The notes under the pieces are model-generated. The model worked only from the letters and a program-made list of their open reading frames with translations, was not told the origin of the DNA and searched no databases. A stretch of 64,000 bases of DNA, taken from Taiwanofungus camphoratus (taxonomy: Eukaryota; Basidiomycota; Agaricomycetes; Polyporales; Taiwanofungaceae). Of this stretch, positions 37,635-49,659 are shown piece by piece. Position 1 is the first letter of the stretch, and every line of letters starts with the position of its first letter. The position numbers and the translations under genes are program-made. The stretch covers positions 744,001 to 808,000 of the forward strand of contig CP021229.1 of NCBI GenBank assembly GCA_003999685.1, written 5' to 3'.

Positions 37635-39476
37635 GTCCGAGACAGATGTTCCAGCGCGAACGCGGTATGTTGTAGTCGACTAATTCAGCTACCAGCTAAT
37701 GGGAAACAAGGCTGGCCTCCGGGCTCCTGCGAAAGCTTCAGGCGCGAACATTGTTCTTCAAGAGTATCAACGACTGGCTTTGCGGGATTATGGGTCAGGA
37801 GTGGGCACTTGATGTACATTAGCACACGGGGCATCCATGAGGTTTCGCTCCGAGCTCGATGGAGCCGGAGGGCATGGAATCTAATTGAACCGTGCTTTTG
37901 CTATGCGAAGTCCGTGACAATGTCCGATGTGGTCGGAAAGACAATGGTGCTCGTAAGTAAAGGAAATGTTGATGGCAACGCGCGAGGGTTTCATGGAGGT
38001 GCTTTATGACATAAGACATCGATCTCTTTGTTATGGGCCATCATCTGCATACATTGCCCAAGTATAATAGGAGGACAAAACAGACTACGTGGACGAGCTT
38101 CAGGCAACCCAGATGTGGGCGTCTCGGGTCTGCCAATAGATAACGCAGGAAAGCTCCGCCTCAAGCATAGCCGTACAAGAAGCAATCAATTCACGTGAGG
38201 CGATAAGAAATACTTCGAGTTTGTAATAAGTCTCGTACCATGACCGACCATGGACTACGTTCCGCTTACTACCCTTGTCTTACCTTCCATATCTCGAGCA
38301 CGTCACGGAAGATGACGAGTCTACAACAAATGCTGTACGCTCGGTCATCTCGAATGTTCAGTGCCTTGGCCGAGTGGTCATCTACTGCGAGAATCCCCAA
38401 GTGTCTAGACGGGCTCACTCGGGACAAGAAAAATACGAGTCTTTATAGCCACTGTCGAGCCAGGTTAGCGCTTGCGAAGAGGAGCGTAGTCACGTGGGGC
38501 GGACGCTTCTCCAACCTTTCTAAGCTGCAACGACGTCAATGCGGTAAGTACTGAGCGGGGGGCCGCACTCTAGATTTCAAGCATGCTTCCCAGCCACCAA
38601 AAAGGCCAGTATTCCCCACTCATCTTGAACACCGGCAGCCTTCAAAGACTTGTCCCAAGCGATGAAAAGGAATGCAAACCAAGGCGCATTTCAGTTGTAC
38701 TTTCGTAACAGTCGATAGGACGAATCCATGAGGTAAGACGGTGGAGTCGCCTATGGCCTTCGACCTATCAGATACAGAAGTACGCGGGCGGCCATGGGTG
38801 AGGGGCCGTGGTAGGGCGGAGTTCACCTGGGGCAGGCTCGGTGCTGAGTGAACGAAAGCGCGCAACAGAGGATCGATGATGGCGGAGTGCTTGGCCTCCA
38901 AAACGCTCAAAAGATAGAGCCCCAAGAACCGCTTATTCCATAGATTGCAGTGAACCGATTTTCAAGCCAGCGTTATGAGCCAGTTTTTGAAACTCGAGGA
39001 AGAATGAGATTTAGATAGTAAGCAACTACCTACAGTCGCCGTCTTTGCGGCGGGGAGGCCTGCGTCGAACGCACAGAAAGCGCTTGTAATAAGAGTCGAT
39101 CAGGTGATCTTGTCAAGCCAGTCGAAGGCGCATTGCTGTGAGAGCGGCTTAGAGCGCCGGCGGTAGTCGACTTTGCAGCCTTATCGTTGGAGGGAAACCG
39201 CACACACATTCGAGCCGGCACAGATCTACATTCAGAAGAAAAACACATCCAACGGGTACGAACCTAGAGACGAGGTCGATTCCAGAGCTAGTAGAGACCA
39301 AGATGCCAGGTACGCTGCGACGTCCGGTGTATCCTTCTCTAGCTCCGTTGACGCAGAACAGAACCCAGTGGTTTTGCACGAGCGGAGGCGCCAGGTTTGT
39401 CGAGGAGACATCTATCCGTGGTCAGACAATTCCCTACGTGCCAACGCTACCACAGCACTAACACACAGGGCTGCAG
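37635..39476. other. Gene-poor stretch with coding-like fragments
   Basis: No complete gene. One fragment near 38300-38450 reads STTNAVRSVISNVQCLGRVV in a frame that soon stops. Long overlapping open frames at 39173-39757 are mainly out-of-frame readings of the GC-rich exon that follows. Confidence 0.4.
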
Positions 39477-39785
39477 GCCTCGCTGTTCGCGAGTCTGATC
39501 AGCGCGGTGGTGCCCGCGGTGCCGACCCGGCCACCGACCGTCGCGACGCAGCTGGTGGTCGCGGCCTTCTCGGCGGGGGTAGTAATGAACGTGCGCTCGG
39601 AGCGCATTACGGCTCTGGAGATGGTGCTCGACGTGGGGCTGCTCTGCACAGTATCGGCACTCCAGGCTTGGGTAGCCCTAGGTATCTTGAGCGTGGTCGT
39701 TCTCGCCGCGCACGCCAGTCGCTTGATGTCGAAGATTCGCAGTATGCGCAGGGGTAGAAGCGCGGGTCGCGAGGCGCAGGTGTAG
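39477..39785 (+). CDS. Small membrane-protein exon, family copy A (unknown)
   Basis: A last exon starting in phase 0 after a ctgcag acceptor and encoding about 102 residues: ASLFASLISAVVPAVPTRPP, then TVATQLVVAAFSAGVVMN, then two hydrophobic stretches around LDVGLLCTVSALQAWVAL and ILSVVVLAAHASRL, with a basic tail ending GREAQV. It matches three other exons (42774-43070, 44032-44295, 49660-49983) in start phase, length and motif order. The upstream exon or exons were not identified. No known domain. It could be the C-terminal two-helix part of a longer membrane protein. Confidence 0.5.
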   Translation, partial: ASLFASLISAVVPAVPTRPPTVATQLVVAAFSAGVVMNVRSERITALEMVLDVGLLCTVSALQAWVALGILSVVVLAAHASRLMSKIRSMRRGRSAGREAQV

Positions 39786-40589
39786 AGGTGAGCATCGTCG
39801 TGCTAACGCCCAGATCGTCAGCTGATCATCAGGAAGTATGAAGACAGCCCCAAGAGATTTAGAACTGATGTGGACTGTGTAGCTTCTGGTATCGCAGGCC
39901 AAGAGGAATGTTATATTGAGTTGTCCCGCAAACGAAGATTTGAACACGATGAATAGCTATCCTCCAGGAAAATTGGATCTGAGGTGAGGCTCGAGCTGAG
40001 AATAGACTCGATAAGAATGCGTCGTCGGATCGCGTGTCCGTCCATGACTGACGAAGATGCCACACCTTCGAAGATGAACGGAGCGGGCTCACACGCAAGG
40101 TCACAGGTCAGCCCACCTTTCAAAGCGTATCTGGGTACCTCCCGTTCGAACGAGCAGGTACTAGGCAGGTATGTCGCTGCGATGATGGGCTATGGCACCA
40201 CAGCCGTTGTCTTCGAGGATATAAACGAGAATCCAAGAACGCATGAATAGCCACACTCAAAGCACATGCATAGTCGTGCGAATGCCACGAGAATTCACCA
40301 CGAAAACGTCAAGTTGGTAGATATGTCTTGTGCAAATGGAGATGACCAGAGGTTTAATGCATCGGAAGGCAATGCCTGCGGGAGTATGTCCACTGCTATG
40401 GCAATGAGCCAGACACCAACAGGTCCAAAATAGATGGAAGGAGCGCGCATATAGCCAGGTATACAATTCTCTGCTGGGCAGTGTGTTATCCATCGACACG
40501 ATATCGTTGAGTGCTGTTTGTGGAAGTGGACTGAAACAGCCGGCCATGATCGAATCATTGGGAGCGACTTTGAGAATGAATCCAGTGGT

Positions 40590-40870
40590 CGAGAGAGAAT
40601 AGAGCGTGCGTAGATGGCAGTGGTACGGGGGCAAGAAGGACAACACATCCAGCCAGCAAAGTCGCACGGTGAGACGGGGGACAACAAATAACGACAACAG
40701 GCAGAAAATTGGCGGTGAATTGTCGGCAAACTGCAGCTGAGCAGTTGTGCCTCCTGGTGCAATTTCATTGGAATGTGTGCCGATGTGATTATGGGCGCTT
40801 GGTTCCGGAGCTCTTGAAGCACCGACTCTGAGCGCTCACAGTCCGATACACTGGTCTAGTCTCGGAACTA
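40590..40870 (-). repeat. Inverted repeat, left copy (degenerate exon)
   Basis: Read on the minus strand, this matches 41880-42170 on the plus strand, including cagctgcagtttgcc and caccgtgc..actttgctggctggatgtgttgtcc. It carries a one-base loss relative to the right copy, which breaks the hydrophobic reading VVPSSHRATLLAGCVVLL found there. Confidence 0.68.
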
Positions 40871-41879
40871 GCCGTTCAGAGCTGAAATTTCGAGCGTATG
40901 TCTTTGCCCCCGTGACGCCTCACTGCAGCCTGCAGAGGCCCGTTCGACCACGTCGATGTATTGTTTTCTTACCAGGTCTCAGACACAGATGCTTCAGGTT
41001 ATAAGGATATAGAGCCACTGCAGCTTCACTAGTAGCAACAAGGCGCCGACACCGTCGGATATCGAGCGCGCGCTCACTTTGAAACGCCCAATCCTCCAGG
41101 CTGCACCGGCGGCTAGTCTCGCACCGGCGTCACGCCAGGAGCGTCCATACCCCCGAAATCTCAGGTCCGAGCGGCTGGTTCCGAGACTAACACTGCCACT
41201 GCTCAGTGCTGGTCCGAGCGCGCACAGCGCTCGAGTACATTTCGGCTTAGCCTCCTTCGGATTAGTCTTAGGTAGTTCGCGACACATTAGACGTCTTACG
41301 AGTCACGTGCGTGGGCAAGCGTACACAAACAACTTGTATATAACACCGTCGCGTCCTGTTAAACAACGCGTCTGGAGGGCTGTATGTCAGCTCCGGAGCC
41401 TGCTACGGCTCTGGTAGCTGTTGACAAAGGATCTCCGAGCAAGGGGGAATAGAATTATCTCTTATTCTACAGCTGTGGTAAGAGGCGGCAATTGCCGTCA
41501 ATGCATGAAGCTCAAGGCTTTTCGAGCGTAAGTTCTCCCGCAGACCATATACCCGATATGGATCGATTGTCATCCATATCCGTATATGGTCAAGCAACGG
41601 AGACTAGATGTACTCATCGAAGAACAATCAGATGGAGCGGTTTCTTCCGTGATTGGCACGGTTTGCCGGCATCTTCCTGGCAGCAGCGATTGGTTACATA
41701 ATCTAGTTCGGCTCTGTGCCGCAAAGTGCCATGGTGACTCGGATTTATTTATTATATATGTATTCACAGGAATAACCTTCACAAATTCGATATACCATCT
41801 ATGACTTGCAATTGTGTGTTCTTCAAAGCTTCATGCATGCTTCATGTTCAAGTTTCCTCCAGCACAGACGGCATTTCCC

Positions 41880-42170
41880 CGCGGCCGAGTCCGAGCGCTG
41901 GCTTGGAGTCTATCCGGTGCTTCAAGATCTCCGGAAGTTGCAAGCGCCTCCAGATCACATCGACACACCTCCCAATGAAATCCCACCTGAAACAGGAGGC
42001 ACAAATGCTCAGCTGCAGTTTGCCCGCACCGCCAGTTTGCTGCCTGTCGTCTTTTTTCCTCGATATCTTCTCATATCTGTTGTCCCCTCGTCTCACCGTG
42101 CAACTTTGCTGGCTGGATGTGTTGTCCTCCTTTCCCGTCGTCCTGATACTTCCTTCAACCTTCATGCCTC
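41880..42170 (+). repeat. Inverted repeat, right copy, open hydrophobic segment
   Basis: Partner of 40590-40870. One frame reads SERWLGVYPVLQDLRKLQAP, later LLPVVFFPRYLLISVVPSSH and ATLLAGCVVLLSRRPDTSFN, then stops. It may be a 5' exon of the small membrane family scattered in this region, but no splice link could be proven. Confidence 0.55.
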
Positions 42171-42773
42171 AGGATAACCGTATCTGACGGACTAGGCTGT
42201 CCTATTCCCCCTCGAGCACTGGATTTCTTTGCGACGCCAAGCACTCCAGCCGCTTGATTATGACTGGCTGTTTTCTACAGGCTTTCAGTGGTACATCGTC
42301 GAATCGGACGCGAAATCGAAGACCATTGACCGTCGCTTCCGCGTGTATGTCGGTGGGTAATACGCGCCTGCGCGTCTTATGGTCTGAAACTGTCATCGTC
42401 AGCCAACACCCGTTGATGTCGCGAGTATCACTTGCCTTCGGCACTTTGAACAGCGATGTCACCCCGTTTCATTTGCCAATTTGTTGTCCAGGTGCCAGCA
42501 ATGCTGACAGTGTTGTAGTGTTCGGTATGACTCTCACCTTGTTCATGTCACATTCACATTCAGTTCTCGGTCTCAGGCACTAGATCACACTTTCATTTCG
42601 TCGCATCTCCCCTCTCGCCACCGCGTGATACTCTATCCTCTCACTGACTGAGAGTTCATCAAGACATACAGTTACGTCGTGTTTGTGACACAGCTTTGAA
42701 CGTGCCATGACAATTTCTATGCGAGCGTGAAGACTTCAGCTGCGCACGTCGCGTGGCCGGAATGGTACCCACC

Positions 42774-43070
42774 TCAACACTCCATCTCCTGCCTCCAGAA
42801 CCTCAACTCCTCCGTCCCCGTGATGGCCAATCGATGCATCTGCACAGCGCCCACCAGGACACACAGCAAGGCGAAGGCGACGTGCGCGTGGACGATCCAC
42901 GCAGCGCCCAGCAGTCCCCCGCTCAGCAGGACCCCGTCGGTGTAGTCGATCGTCGGCATGCTGAGGATGACCCCAGCACAGAAGGCGACCAATGCGAACT
43001 GGCTGACGAGGGAGGGCCCTGTGGATATGACTGGGACTACCGCCGTGACTAGGCTAGTGGCGATTGTTGC
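42774..43070 (-). CDS. Small membrane-protein exon, family copy B (unknown)
   Basis: Phase-0 exon after a ttccgcag acceptor. Reads ATIATSLVTAVVPVISTGPS, LVSQFALVAFCAGVIL, then LLSGGLLGAAWIVHAHVAFA, ending RFWRQEMEC. Two hydrophobic segments. It aligns without gaps for most of its length with copies A, C and D. The upstream part is unknown. Confidence 0.5.
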   Translation of the reverse strand, partial: ATIATSLVTAVVPVISTGPSLVSQFALVAFCAGVILSMPTIDYTDGVLLSGGLLGAAWIVHAHVAFALLCVLVGAVQMHRLAITGTEELRFWRQEMEC

Positions 43071-44031
43071 CTGCGGAACGTATCTCAGCATGGCCGTCTA
43101 GTGTTTTGAGTTCTGGTGCTGCGATGCAAAATAACTGACCATCGCCAAGGTGCTCTCTGCATGCTCCTCCTTTTCCTCGTGCTCCGCTTCGTTATCGCCT
43201 GCTGTATCTCCTCAATTAGCTGTCACGAATGCTCACAAGCCCGTAGCTACCTGGCATCCTGGTGCTCGCCAAACTGCTCGAAAGGTCGAACATCGTCACA
43301 CTCTTGATACTGTGAAGGTTTGTACAAGGATGTGGTACCCTATGTGCTCAATCGTGTACGGGTCGACTTGGGCCTGAGAGACGAGGACGCCAGCGCTTAG
43401 TCGGTCAGACCTGCTATAATCGTCGACGGATCAGTCTACAGCAAGTCGGGAACGAAAATCTTTCGCAGTGGGTGCTCATTGTTTGGCTCGACTTTTTCGA
43501 ATTCTTTTCATTTCCTCAGTATCTATTTCATTACGATTGTGATGGAACTCATCCCCACTCTGAATGCCAGCTGTTGAAGTGCATTTCCTCCAGTTCGGCC
43601 GACATGCTGGATTTCTACTTCACTGGCCGCGATTTTCTGCTAACGTTCGGAGCATCGACTCGCCCTCGGTTGTTGCAGACGTGGGCCGTGTCTGCATATG
43701 TCTTCCCATGTCCTTTTTACCTCGGGCATTCGCTCTTTCGTCTATCTCAGGTATTTACTCTGGTTTCCGCTGGCCTTCTGGTTGTGTGTGAGTCTACAAA
43801 CTGGTGAAATTCATCTGCCCGAGAAACCGTCCTGCAAACTCGATCTATCCTGTCCTGTATACTTCCGCTTCCGAGGCCAACCCCGCTTCCCTGGATACTC
43901 GAGCGGAGGTCCCGGCGGTGGCATGCTTCTCGTTTGGCCAGGTTGATGTTTTTTTTTTCGCTGTCATCGGATCAGTCGCTCCACGAATTTCGAAGAAAAA
44001 ACGGTGGTGCGCATCTCGAATCCGCACCCCC
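43071..44031. other. Spacer between family copies B and C
   Basis: Contains an open plus-strand frame (43472-43807) with DMLDFYFTGRDFLLTFGAST and a hydrophobic end QVFTLVSAGLLVVCES, which may be a decayed exon. No complete gene was made out. Confidence 0.35.
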
Positions 44032-44295
44032 TCACGCCCTCCCCGCCAGAAACCGGCCCCCCTGCGAGACGCCTGTCCAGAAGCACAGGATGCACAGCGC
44101 CACCGTCGACTCTGTCGCCCAGGCCGTGCATATCATGCCCGCGCTGAGCAGGATCTCCGCCGCCCAGTCGCAGTGCGGCATGTTCTTCGCTACTCCGGCT
44201 GCGAAGGCGGCCAGGACCACCTGGCTCGCCAGCGCGGGCGGCGTCTTGGGCGAAAAGGGCGTCACGGCCGTCAGCAGCCCGGCGAATATCGACGC
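44032..44295 (-). CDS. Small membrane-protein exon, family copy C (unknown)
   Basis: Phase-0 exon after gcgcag. Reads ASIFAGLLTAVTPFSPKTPP, ALASQVVLAAFAAGVAKN, then EILLSAGMICTAWATESTVA, ending GGRFLAGRA. The likely preceding exon ends ..RAKYSRCH at a gtacgt donor near 44470. The same bases atgccacgtacgtcc stand in front of copy D. Two hydrophobic segments, no known domain. Confidence 0.55.
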   Translation of the reverse strand, partial: ASIFAGLLTAVTPFSPKTPPALASQVVLAAFAAGVAKNMPHCDWAAEILLSAGMICTAWATESTVALCILCFWTGVSQGGRFLAGRA

Positions 44296-44887
44296 CTGCG
44301 CTGGCGTGTGTCAGTGTCGGTCTGGGATGGGGGGTGCAGGGTGCAAGGTGCAAGGGACTGACGACGGCGAGGGCCCGCAGGGCGAGGTTCTGTCTTCCTG
44401 GTGATTGGATCGTCCAGGCTGCTGTGTTATATCTGTAGTCTGTCGTGAATGTGACTGGGTAGGAGGACGTACGTGGCATCGCGAGTATTTTGCACGGTTG
44501 AGCAATTTCTTCTGGCTTTCGGACGTGAGTGGGCTGGATGGTATGTATGTTGCCGAGGCTGATTCACCACGTGCCTTTCCTGGAAAGGAAGTTGCAGTGT
44601 AGAGATCGATGATCGGGCGACAGCTCGCAAGAACAATATCATTATCTGAACGAGAACCGAGCGCAACAAAGATGGATAACATGTTAATTGCTTGACAATG
44701 CCTGCTCAGCTTAGTTTCTTGCCACAAGCAGAAAAGACAAATTAAGACAATTATTTTTCATAAAGTTTCGTTCTTGAAATGGTTTTTGGAATTGTCTGAT
44801 TGTTTTACATCGACTTGTAGTCTTTCACAATAAGCAGCACCCTCACTGATCGCGCTGTCTACTGTGAAAGACCGCATGATGTAACCG

Positions 44888-47800
44888 CATACAGGAAAAG
44901 GATAGTAATGCGCTGTCCATATACTAATATAATCATAGAAAGACATCGTACTCGCAGATATTTAAGACTAAGTGCATCCCGCTACTGTTCCTGCGCCGAT
45001 AGCATGGAGTTCAGCTCCTTCACCCGAGCCTCCCATCGTTCCACATCAGCTAGTTTGTTCTCCAGGGCGATGATCTCGCGGTCTATGCCCATACGCTCCT
45101 CCGCTGTGCCAATCCGCGAGAGCGTCCATCGGCCCGTGCCGTCTCCAGCAAGGGTTAGAAGTTGCGTATGATATCGAGCGAGCGACGGGCTATTGACGGT
45201 TTCGCAATTGCGAATGGTGTCAGCGACGGGTTCGCACTGATGATGGAAAAAGAATCCCCACCGTAGCGAAATTGTGATCAAAGTAATGCCCAGCGACTTT
45301 GCGTGTTCGTACATACGGCCTTCGACGTCGCTGGATACAGCGCTCGTGCATTCTATCCGTGATTTCAACGCTAAAAGCTTCAGACTCCGTTGAAATGATC
45401 ATACGCACCATCGAGTACTGCAAACTTCGGTCTGTGGTAGAACACCCGTGCCAGCCCCATCTGTGCACGCAACGACATCAAGATCAGAAGTGTGGATAAA
45501 CGGCGAATTCATCAACTGGGAGAATGAGAAAGGAATTCAAAGCTCACTCTCTGCTTCTCGCCTCCGCTCAATACGTCTCTCCATTCCTTCCGTGTGTTCC
45601 ATCCACCCTCTCGGACAGGCAAGTACGCCAAATTGGCTGCAACGAGTATCTCCATGAGATCCTCTTCTGTCTTCCCGGACTCGACAAACTCGGGGTACGA
45701 GTGAGGATATATAACTCTGCATCTAGATGTCAGCACACTGTCGAAGCGTACTCCAAATTAGCATCAGCCACCCACTGATCCAGCAAGCTGCCTGTGACCA
45801 TATACGAGCGCTGTGGCACTACAAACACCCCTTGCCGTCCCGCAGGCCTGCGTACCTCGCCCTGGCCCTGTGCCGCCCACAGACCTGCTAGCACGCGCGC
45901 CACGGCGGTCTTGCCGACTCCGTTGCTGCCCGTGATCATCAAGTGCTCGCCTTCGTGCAGCATAAATGACAAGTCCTTCACGAGCACCCACGAGGAAGTC
46001 GATGCGCCTAGCTGGGATCCTGCATTGGTGGATGCAGATGAAAAGGGAATCCCCACGTCGACATTCTTAAGCTCGATCCAGTCTCGATGATCGTCGTCGG
46101 TAGTTGATGGCAGAGAAGGGAGGTTGTGTAGTGTGGAGAGGAGGGTGTACAGCCGTGTCGTTAGGCCAGCGAGCTCGAGGAGATCTTTATATGCATACAT
46201 CACCCGCCCACCAGCGTCTGCGAGGGAGAGCAGAAGGCGGCGGGAAGATATATAAGCTGAATCAAAACCAAATCGGTAATCTTCTCCTTTTTTGCATCAA
46301 CATACGGTAGCACGTACTTTCTGTCCGATTTGCGACTTCGTTGTTGATCCTGCTGTTCAATTCGTGAGTAAGCGTCTGCACGCCGACGTCTCGCCGTCTT
46401 GTGAGCAGCACCGGGACTGATATCAAGCAATATCCGGCAGCGCTCCACAAGTATTTGATCACAAAATCCTCAGTCCATTCGTACGCTATTCGGATCTAAG
46501 CGCGAGTAATATGTCTTCAGACCTTCAGAAAAGGACGTTGAAAAGCATACCTTGTAGATCGAATTGATATGCCTGGTCAACCGCAGGTACGCTCGCCAGA
46601 GGATGCTCCTCTCTCGCAAGCCTCCTCCATAAAACCTGCCCAAGCAGAACAATCAGGTAAACGTCTGATAGCGTGGAACACTGAAACAGCTCACGCAATC
46701 TCCTCGCTCTCCCGGTCTACCCGGCCCATGCCCGCCCTGTACTCACCCTCTAACTGTGCTTCTACCGCCGCAAGCCGTCCGAACGCGGGGGTCGCAGCGC
46801 GCAGGATCGTCGCGGTGACGTAGTAGTTCAGGCCGAGGAGGACCGTTCCGCGGAAGCCGAGCGTGCGCGAGAGCTGCGACGTGAACAGGAGCAGGTCGAG
46901 CGACGGCTTCAGCACGTTCCCGCTGTTCGTCATGAGAAATCGAACGCGAAGAAACATTTTAGGCGAGCGTGTGCAACGACTGATCAGATGAGATAGGGGA
47001 GAGCAGGCGGGAGACGCACTAGATGCCTGCGAGGGAGTCGCAGAATGCAGCGATGTCCGACGTGATGTACTGCTCTGCGTCCTCGAGCCCGCCTTCGAGC
47101 GCTACGCGGTAGTACCGCAGGTCTGGCGTGGGCGCAAGGTACAGGTCATTCGTGTACCGCGTCAGGCGCGTGCGCAGGCACATCGCGAGCGTCGACTGTA
47201 AGTGTCGTATCTACATACGCATCGCCTCTGATTCAGCTTCTTCATCGTCGCCGGGGCGCTTCACACATAAAATATCACGCTGGACACGCACCATGGTATT
47301 CGTGCACGTACTCGGCACCGCAAGCGCAAACCACAGCACAAGGCCCTTGAGGAAGCCGCGTCCGTCCGCGCTGACGAGGTCGCGCACAATGCGCCCGTCG
47401 AGTCGTGCGACCGCGACGCTCAGCAGCGTGCGGAACACGAGGAAGCTGCTGTGCAGCACGAGCAGCGCGGCCTCCTTCGTGCGCCACGACGGGAGCGCGA
47501 TGCGCAGGAGTGCATGGAGCTGCCGCAGGAAGGTGCGATCGAGGCTCGGCTTGTGCGAAGGGGGGAGGGGCGGGAACTCTGCGGCGTTGGACGCGAGGGT
47601 GGACGCTGGCGTAGGGCGGATGGGCACCTGGAGTGCGGTGGTAAGTACGAGTGGAAAGACAGCACAATGGGAAACGTGGCAGCACAGGACGCTGCAGCAC
47701 ATCATACATAGGCTACTGAGCATCTCTCAACATTCGCCTGGGGCATCTGAGAACCATATCACCAAACACAGCGTCAGAGGCCATGCAATGCAATGCAACC

Positions 47801-49400
47801 TTGGAGCTCTGGGCATAATAGTCTGACTATTACCTCCAAGTCTAGTGACCGCGGAATGGTATGATCAGGACACCATGCCCAGCGCGAATCACGCCCTCGC
47901 TCCGAGCGCGCGGGGAAGTAATCCACATAACCCCACCCTTATTTGCGAATCTGTACCGGATTCCTGTCCTACTTCCAAAGTGCAGTGTAGCTACGAGCGG
48001 GGAACGCTCGTGCTCGGTAGGCGTTTGAGTCGCCCTCGGCCTCCTGCTAGCCAAATACTCATAATGTACGTGCAGGGGCCGATCAATACGTCGTTAAGAA
48101 TAATACAGGTGCCAAGGAAGACAGAGCGAGCACGAGAGCACACGAAAAGCTACCCGGCGTCTGTAATTCCCAGGAAACTCGAAACGAGGAATATATGCAA
48201 AACGAAGAGCCGTGCCAGGGAATACAGTATTCTGCAACATGACTCTCCGAGTCTAGCGAGTGCGGTACAACCTACAAGCGTTCTATGACACCACGCGTAC
48301 CCAGAGCATGCCAGTCCCTGTCCTGGCGAGACAGTTACATGAGTTTGAGGTCTCAATAAGGGGCCTTCGCGCCTTGAACGGCTGAAGAGGGGATCACCCA
48401 CCCTGGTACACGGTCTGACGTACACTCTCCATCGCGGGGCAGGTTCCCTGAACTAGCACACAGCGGAGGTGTTGAGTTCGCGTCTGCAGCTGGCCGTCCG
48501 GACTTCGCCGTCTAAGCCTACACGGGGCCACATCCAAAACCTCATTCTCGACGACTCGGAACAACCAAACTCGGAAGGCAAATAAGACCACGGTACACTT
48601 ACCTTCGATATCCCGTCCTCGAAAGGTACCAGCAGCTTCCGCCCGTCCGGCGTGTCGATGTACAGCTGCTGGAGCGCCCGACTCAGCTCCGTTGGCGAGA
48701 CGCGCTGTCGTCGCGTCGTCGCAGCTGCTTTCAAACTGGCAATTATAGACTGGGGCGTAGACAAGAGCCGCGAGCGGAGAAGAAGAAGAGTAAGGAGCAG
48801 CAGAAGCACGGGCCGCCGGGCAAGGGTAGGGGCGTGTGCGATATGTTTGCCGCGCGGAGACATAGTTGAATTAAAAGGTACTACTAGCAGTCCCTGGTCA
48901 TGTCACACTGGCAGATGTCTCAGTTGAACGTCCCTCTGAGGGAAATGAGATTGAGGTTCTACTACTATGGCGCCAGCGATCAAGTACAGTCAGACCCCGG
49001 TTTCACTGGAATTGTGGTAAATGTCACCTTGCGAACAGTTGCAGGTGTTTCAAACACAGCACTATAGGCGCCAGAGATGAATTGAAGACCAGCTGGAAGA
49101 TTGGGTAGCCTTGAGACTGAAAGGTCTCTGCTAGTAGGATATCTGTAACTAGTCTGATATCCCAGTCTGTTGGGGGAGGGGAACACGACGGTAGAGCGGT
49201 GATCGACGGTGCATGTGATTTTGCATTCCGTGTAAGCGCTGTAGTCTGAGTCTAACCTGTACAGCCAAGCAGAACCTGTCTGCGCCTCTCGATATCTGCA
49301 GCTCCGCGACATAGCATGGATATCTCCCCTCTGAATCCACAAGAGAGGCGCTGTTAGGCGCATAGCGAACCACAGGCGCACAGCATGTAGGAACAGCGTA
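44888..49400 (-). repeat. Right arm of the large inverted duplication (~4.5 kb)
   Basis: Reverse-complement partner of 15690-19857. It is longer by roughly 350 bases, mostly because it keeps the ~390 bases deleted in the left copy. It carries the intact ABC-transporter gene including its first intron of about 970 bases, which both copies share, so that intron was already large before duplication. Confidence 0.88.
44982..48863 (-). CDS. ABCD-type half transporter (peroxisomal long-chain acyl-CoA, PXA/ALD family)
   Basis: Half-size ABC transporter whose family dimerises in the peroxisome membrane and imports long-chain fatty acyl-CoA for beta-oxidation. Exon 1 (from ATG 48863) has a Leu-rich first helix and ends PFEDGISK. 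After a ~970-base intron, exon 2 starts at 47627 (VPIRPTPASTLASN). The family-typical block VARLDGRIVRDLVSADGRGF follows, then LTRYTNDLYLAPTPDLRYYR, GNVLKPSLDLLLFTSQLSRT, IAYEWTEDFVIKYLWSAAGY and MYAYKDLLELAGLTTRLYT. The ATPase domain has Walker A GSNGVGKT, signature LSGGEKQR, and the Walker B region KFAVLDECTSAVSSDVEG rebuilt across an intron. The C-terminus is a charged helix ending LSAQEQ. All introns join in frame with no defect. Its inverted relative at 16202-19766 is dead. Confidence 0.88.
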
Positions 49401-49659
49401 TATGTATACATTGGAGGCCTCTACTCCTATCAGCTAGACACCAAGCCCTCACATTTTTCAGCACCTGGTAATGCCACGTACGTCCCTTTCCAAACACTGC
49501 CACATCGGCCTACTGAGATAGGCCAGCAGCCAACGGAACTACAGAGACATCTGGCGTACGTTCATCGTGCAAGCCTATCTGGCGCGCCTTCATCGCCGTC
49601 AGTGTCCGCCTTCCTCCCGCGCACCCCGAGATCAAGCTAACCCTCTTCTCTTGACGCAG

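Larger units (their letters stand above)
39786..42773. other. Gene-poor accessory stretch
   Basis: 3 kb with no complete gene. It contains the inverted pair 40590-40870 / 41880-42170. A minus-strand open segment at 42202-42462 (LFKVPKASDTRDINGCWLTM) has a normal amino-acid mix but no recognised family. Confidence 0.4.

Noticed and set aside
39173-39757. 195-codon plus-strand frame
   Set aside because: Overlaps the conserved small membrane exon in another frame and reads as Arg/Gly/Asp-rich low-complexity protein. The paralogues keep the other frame.
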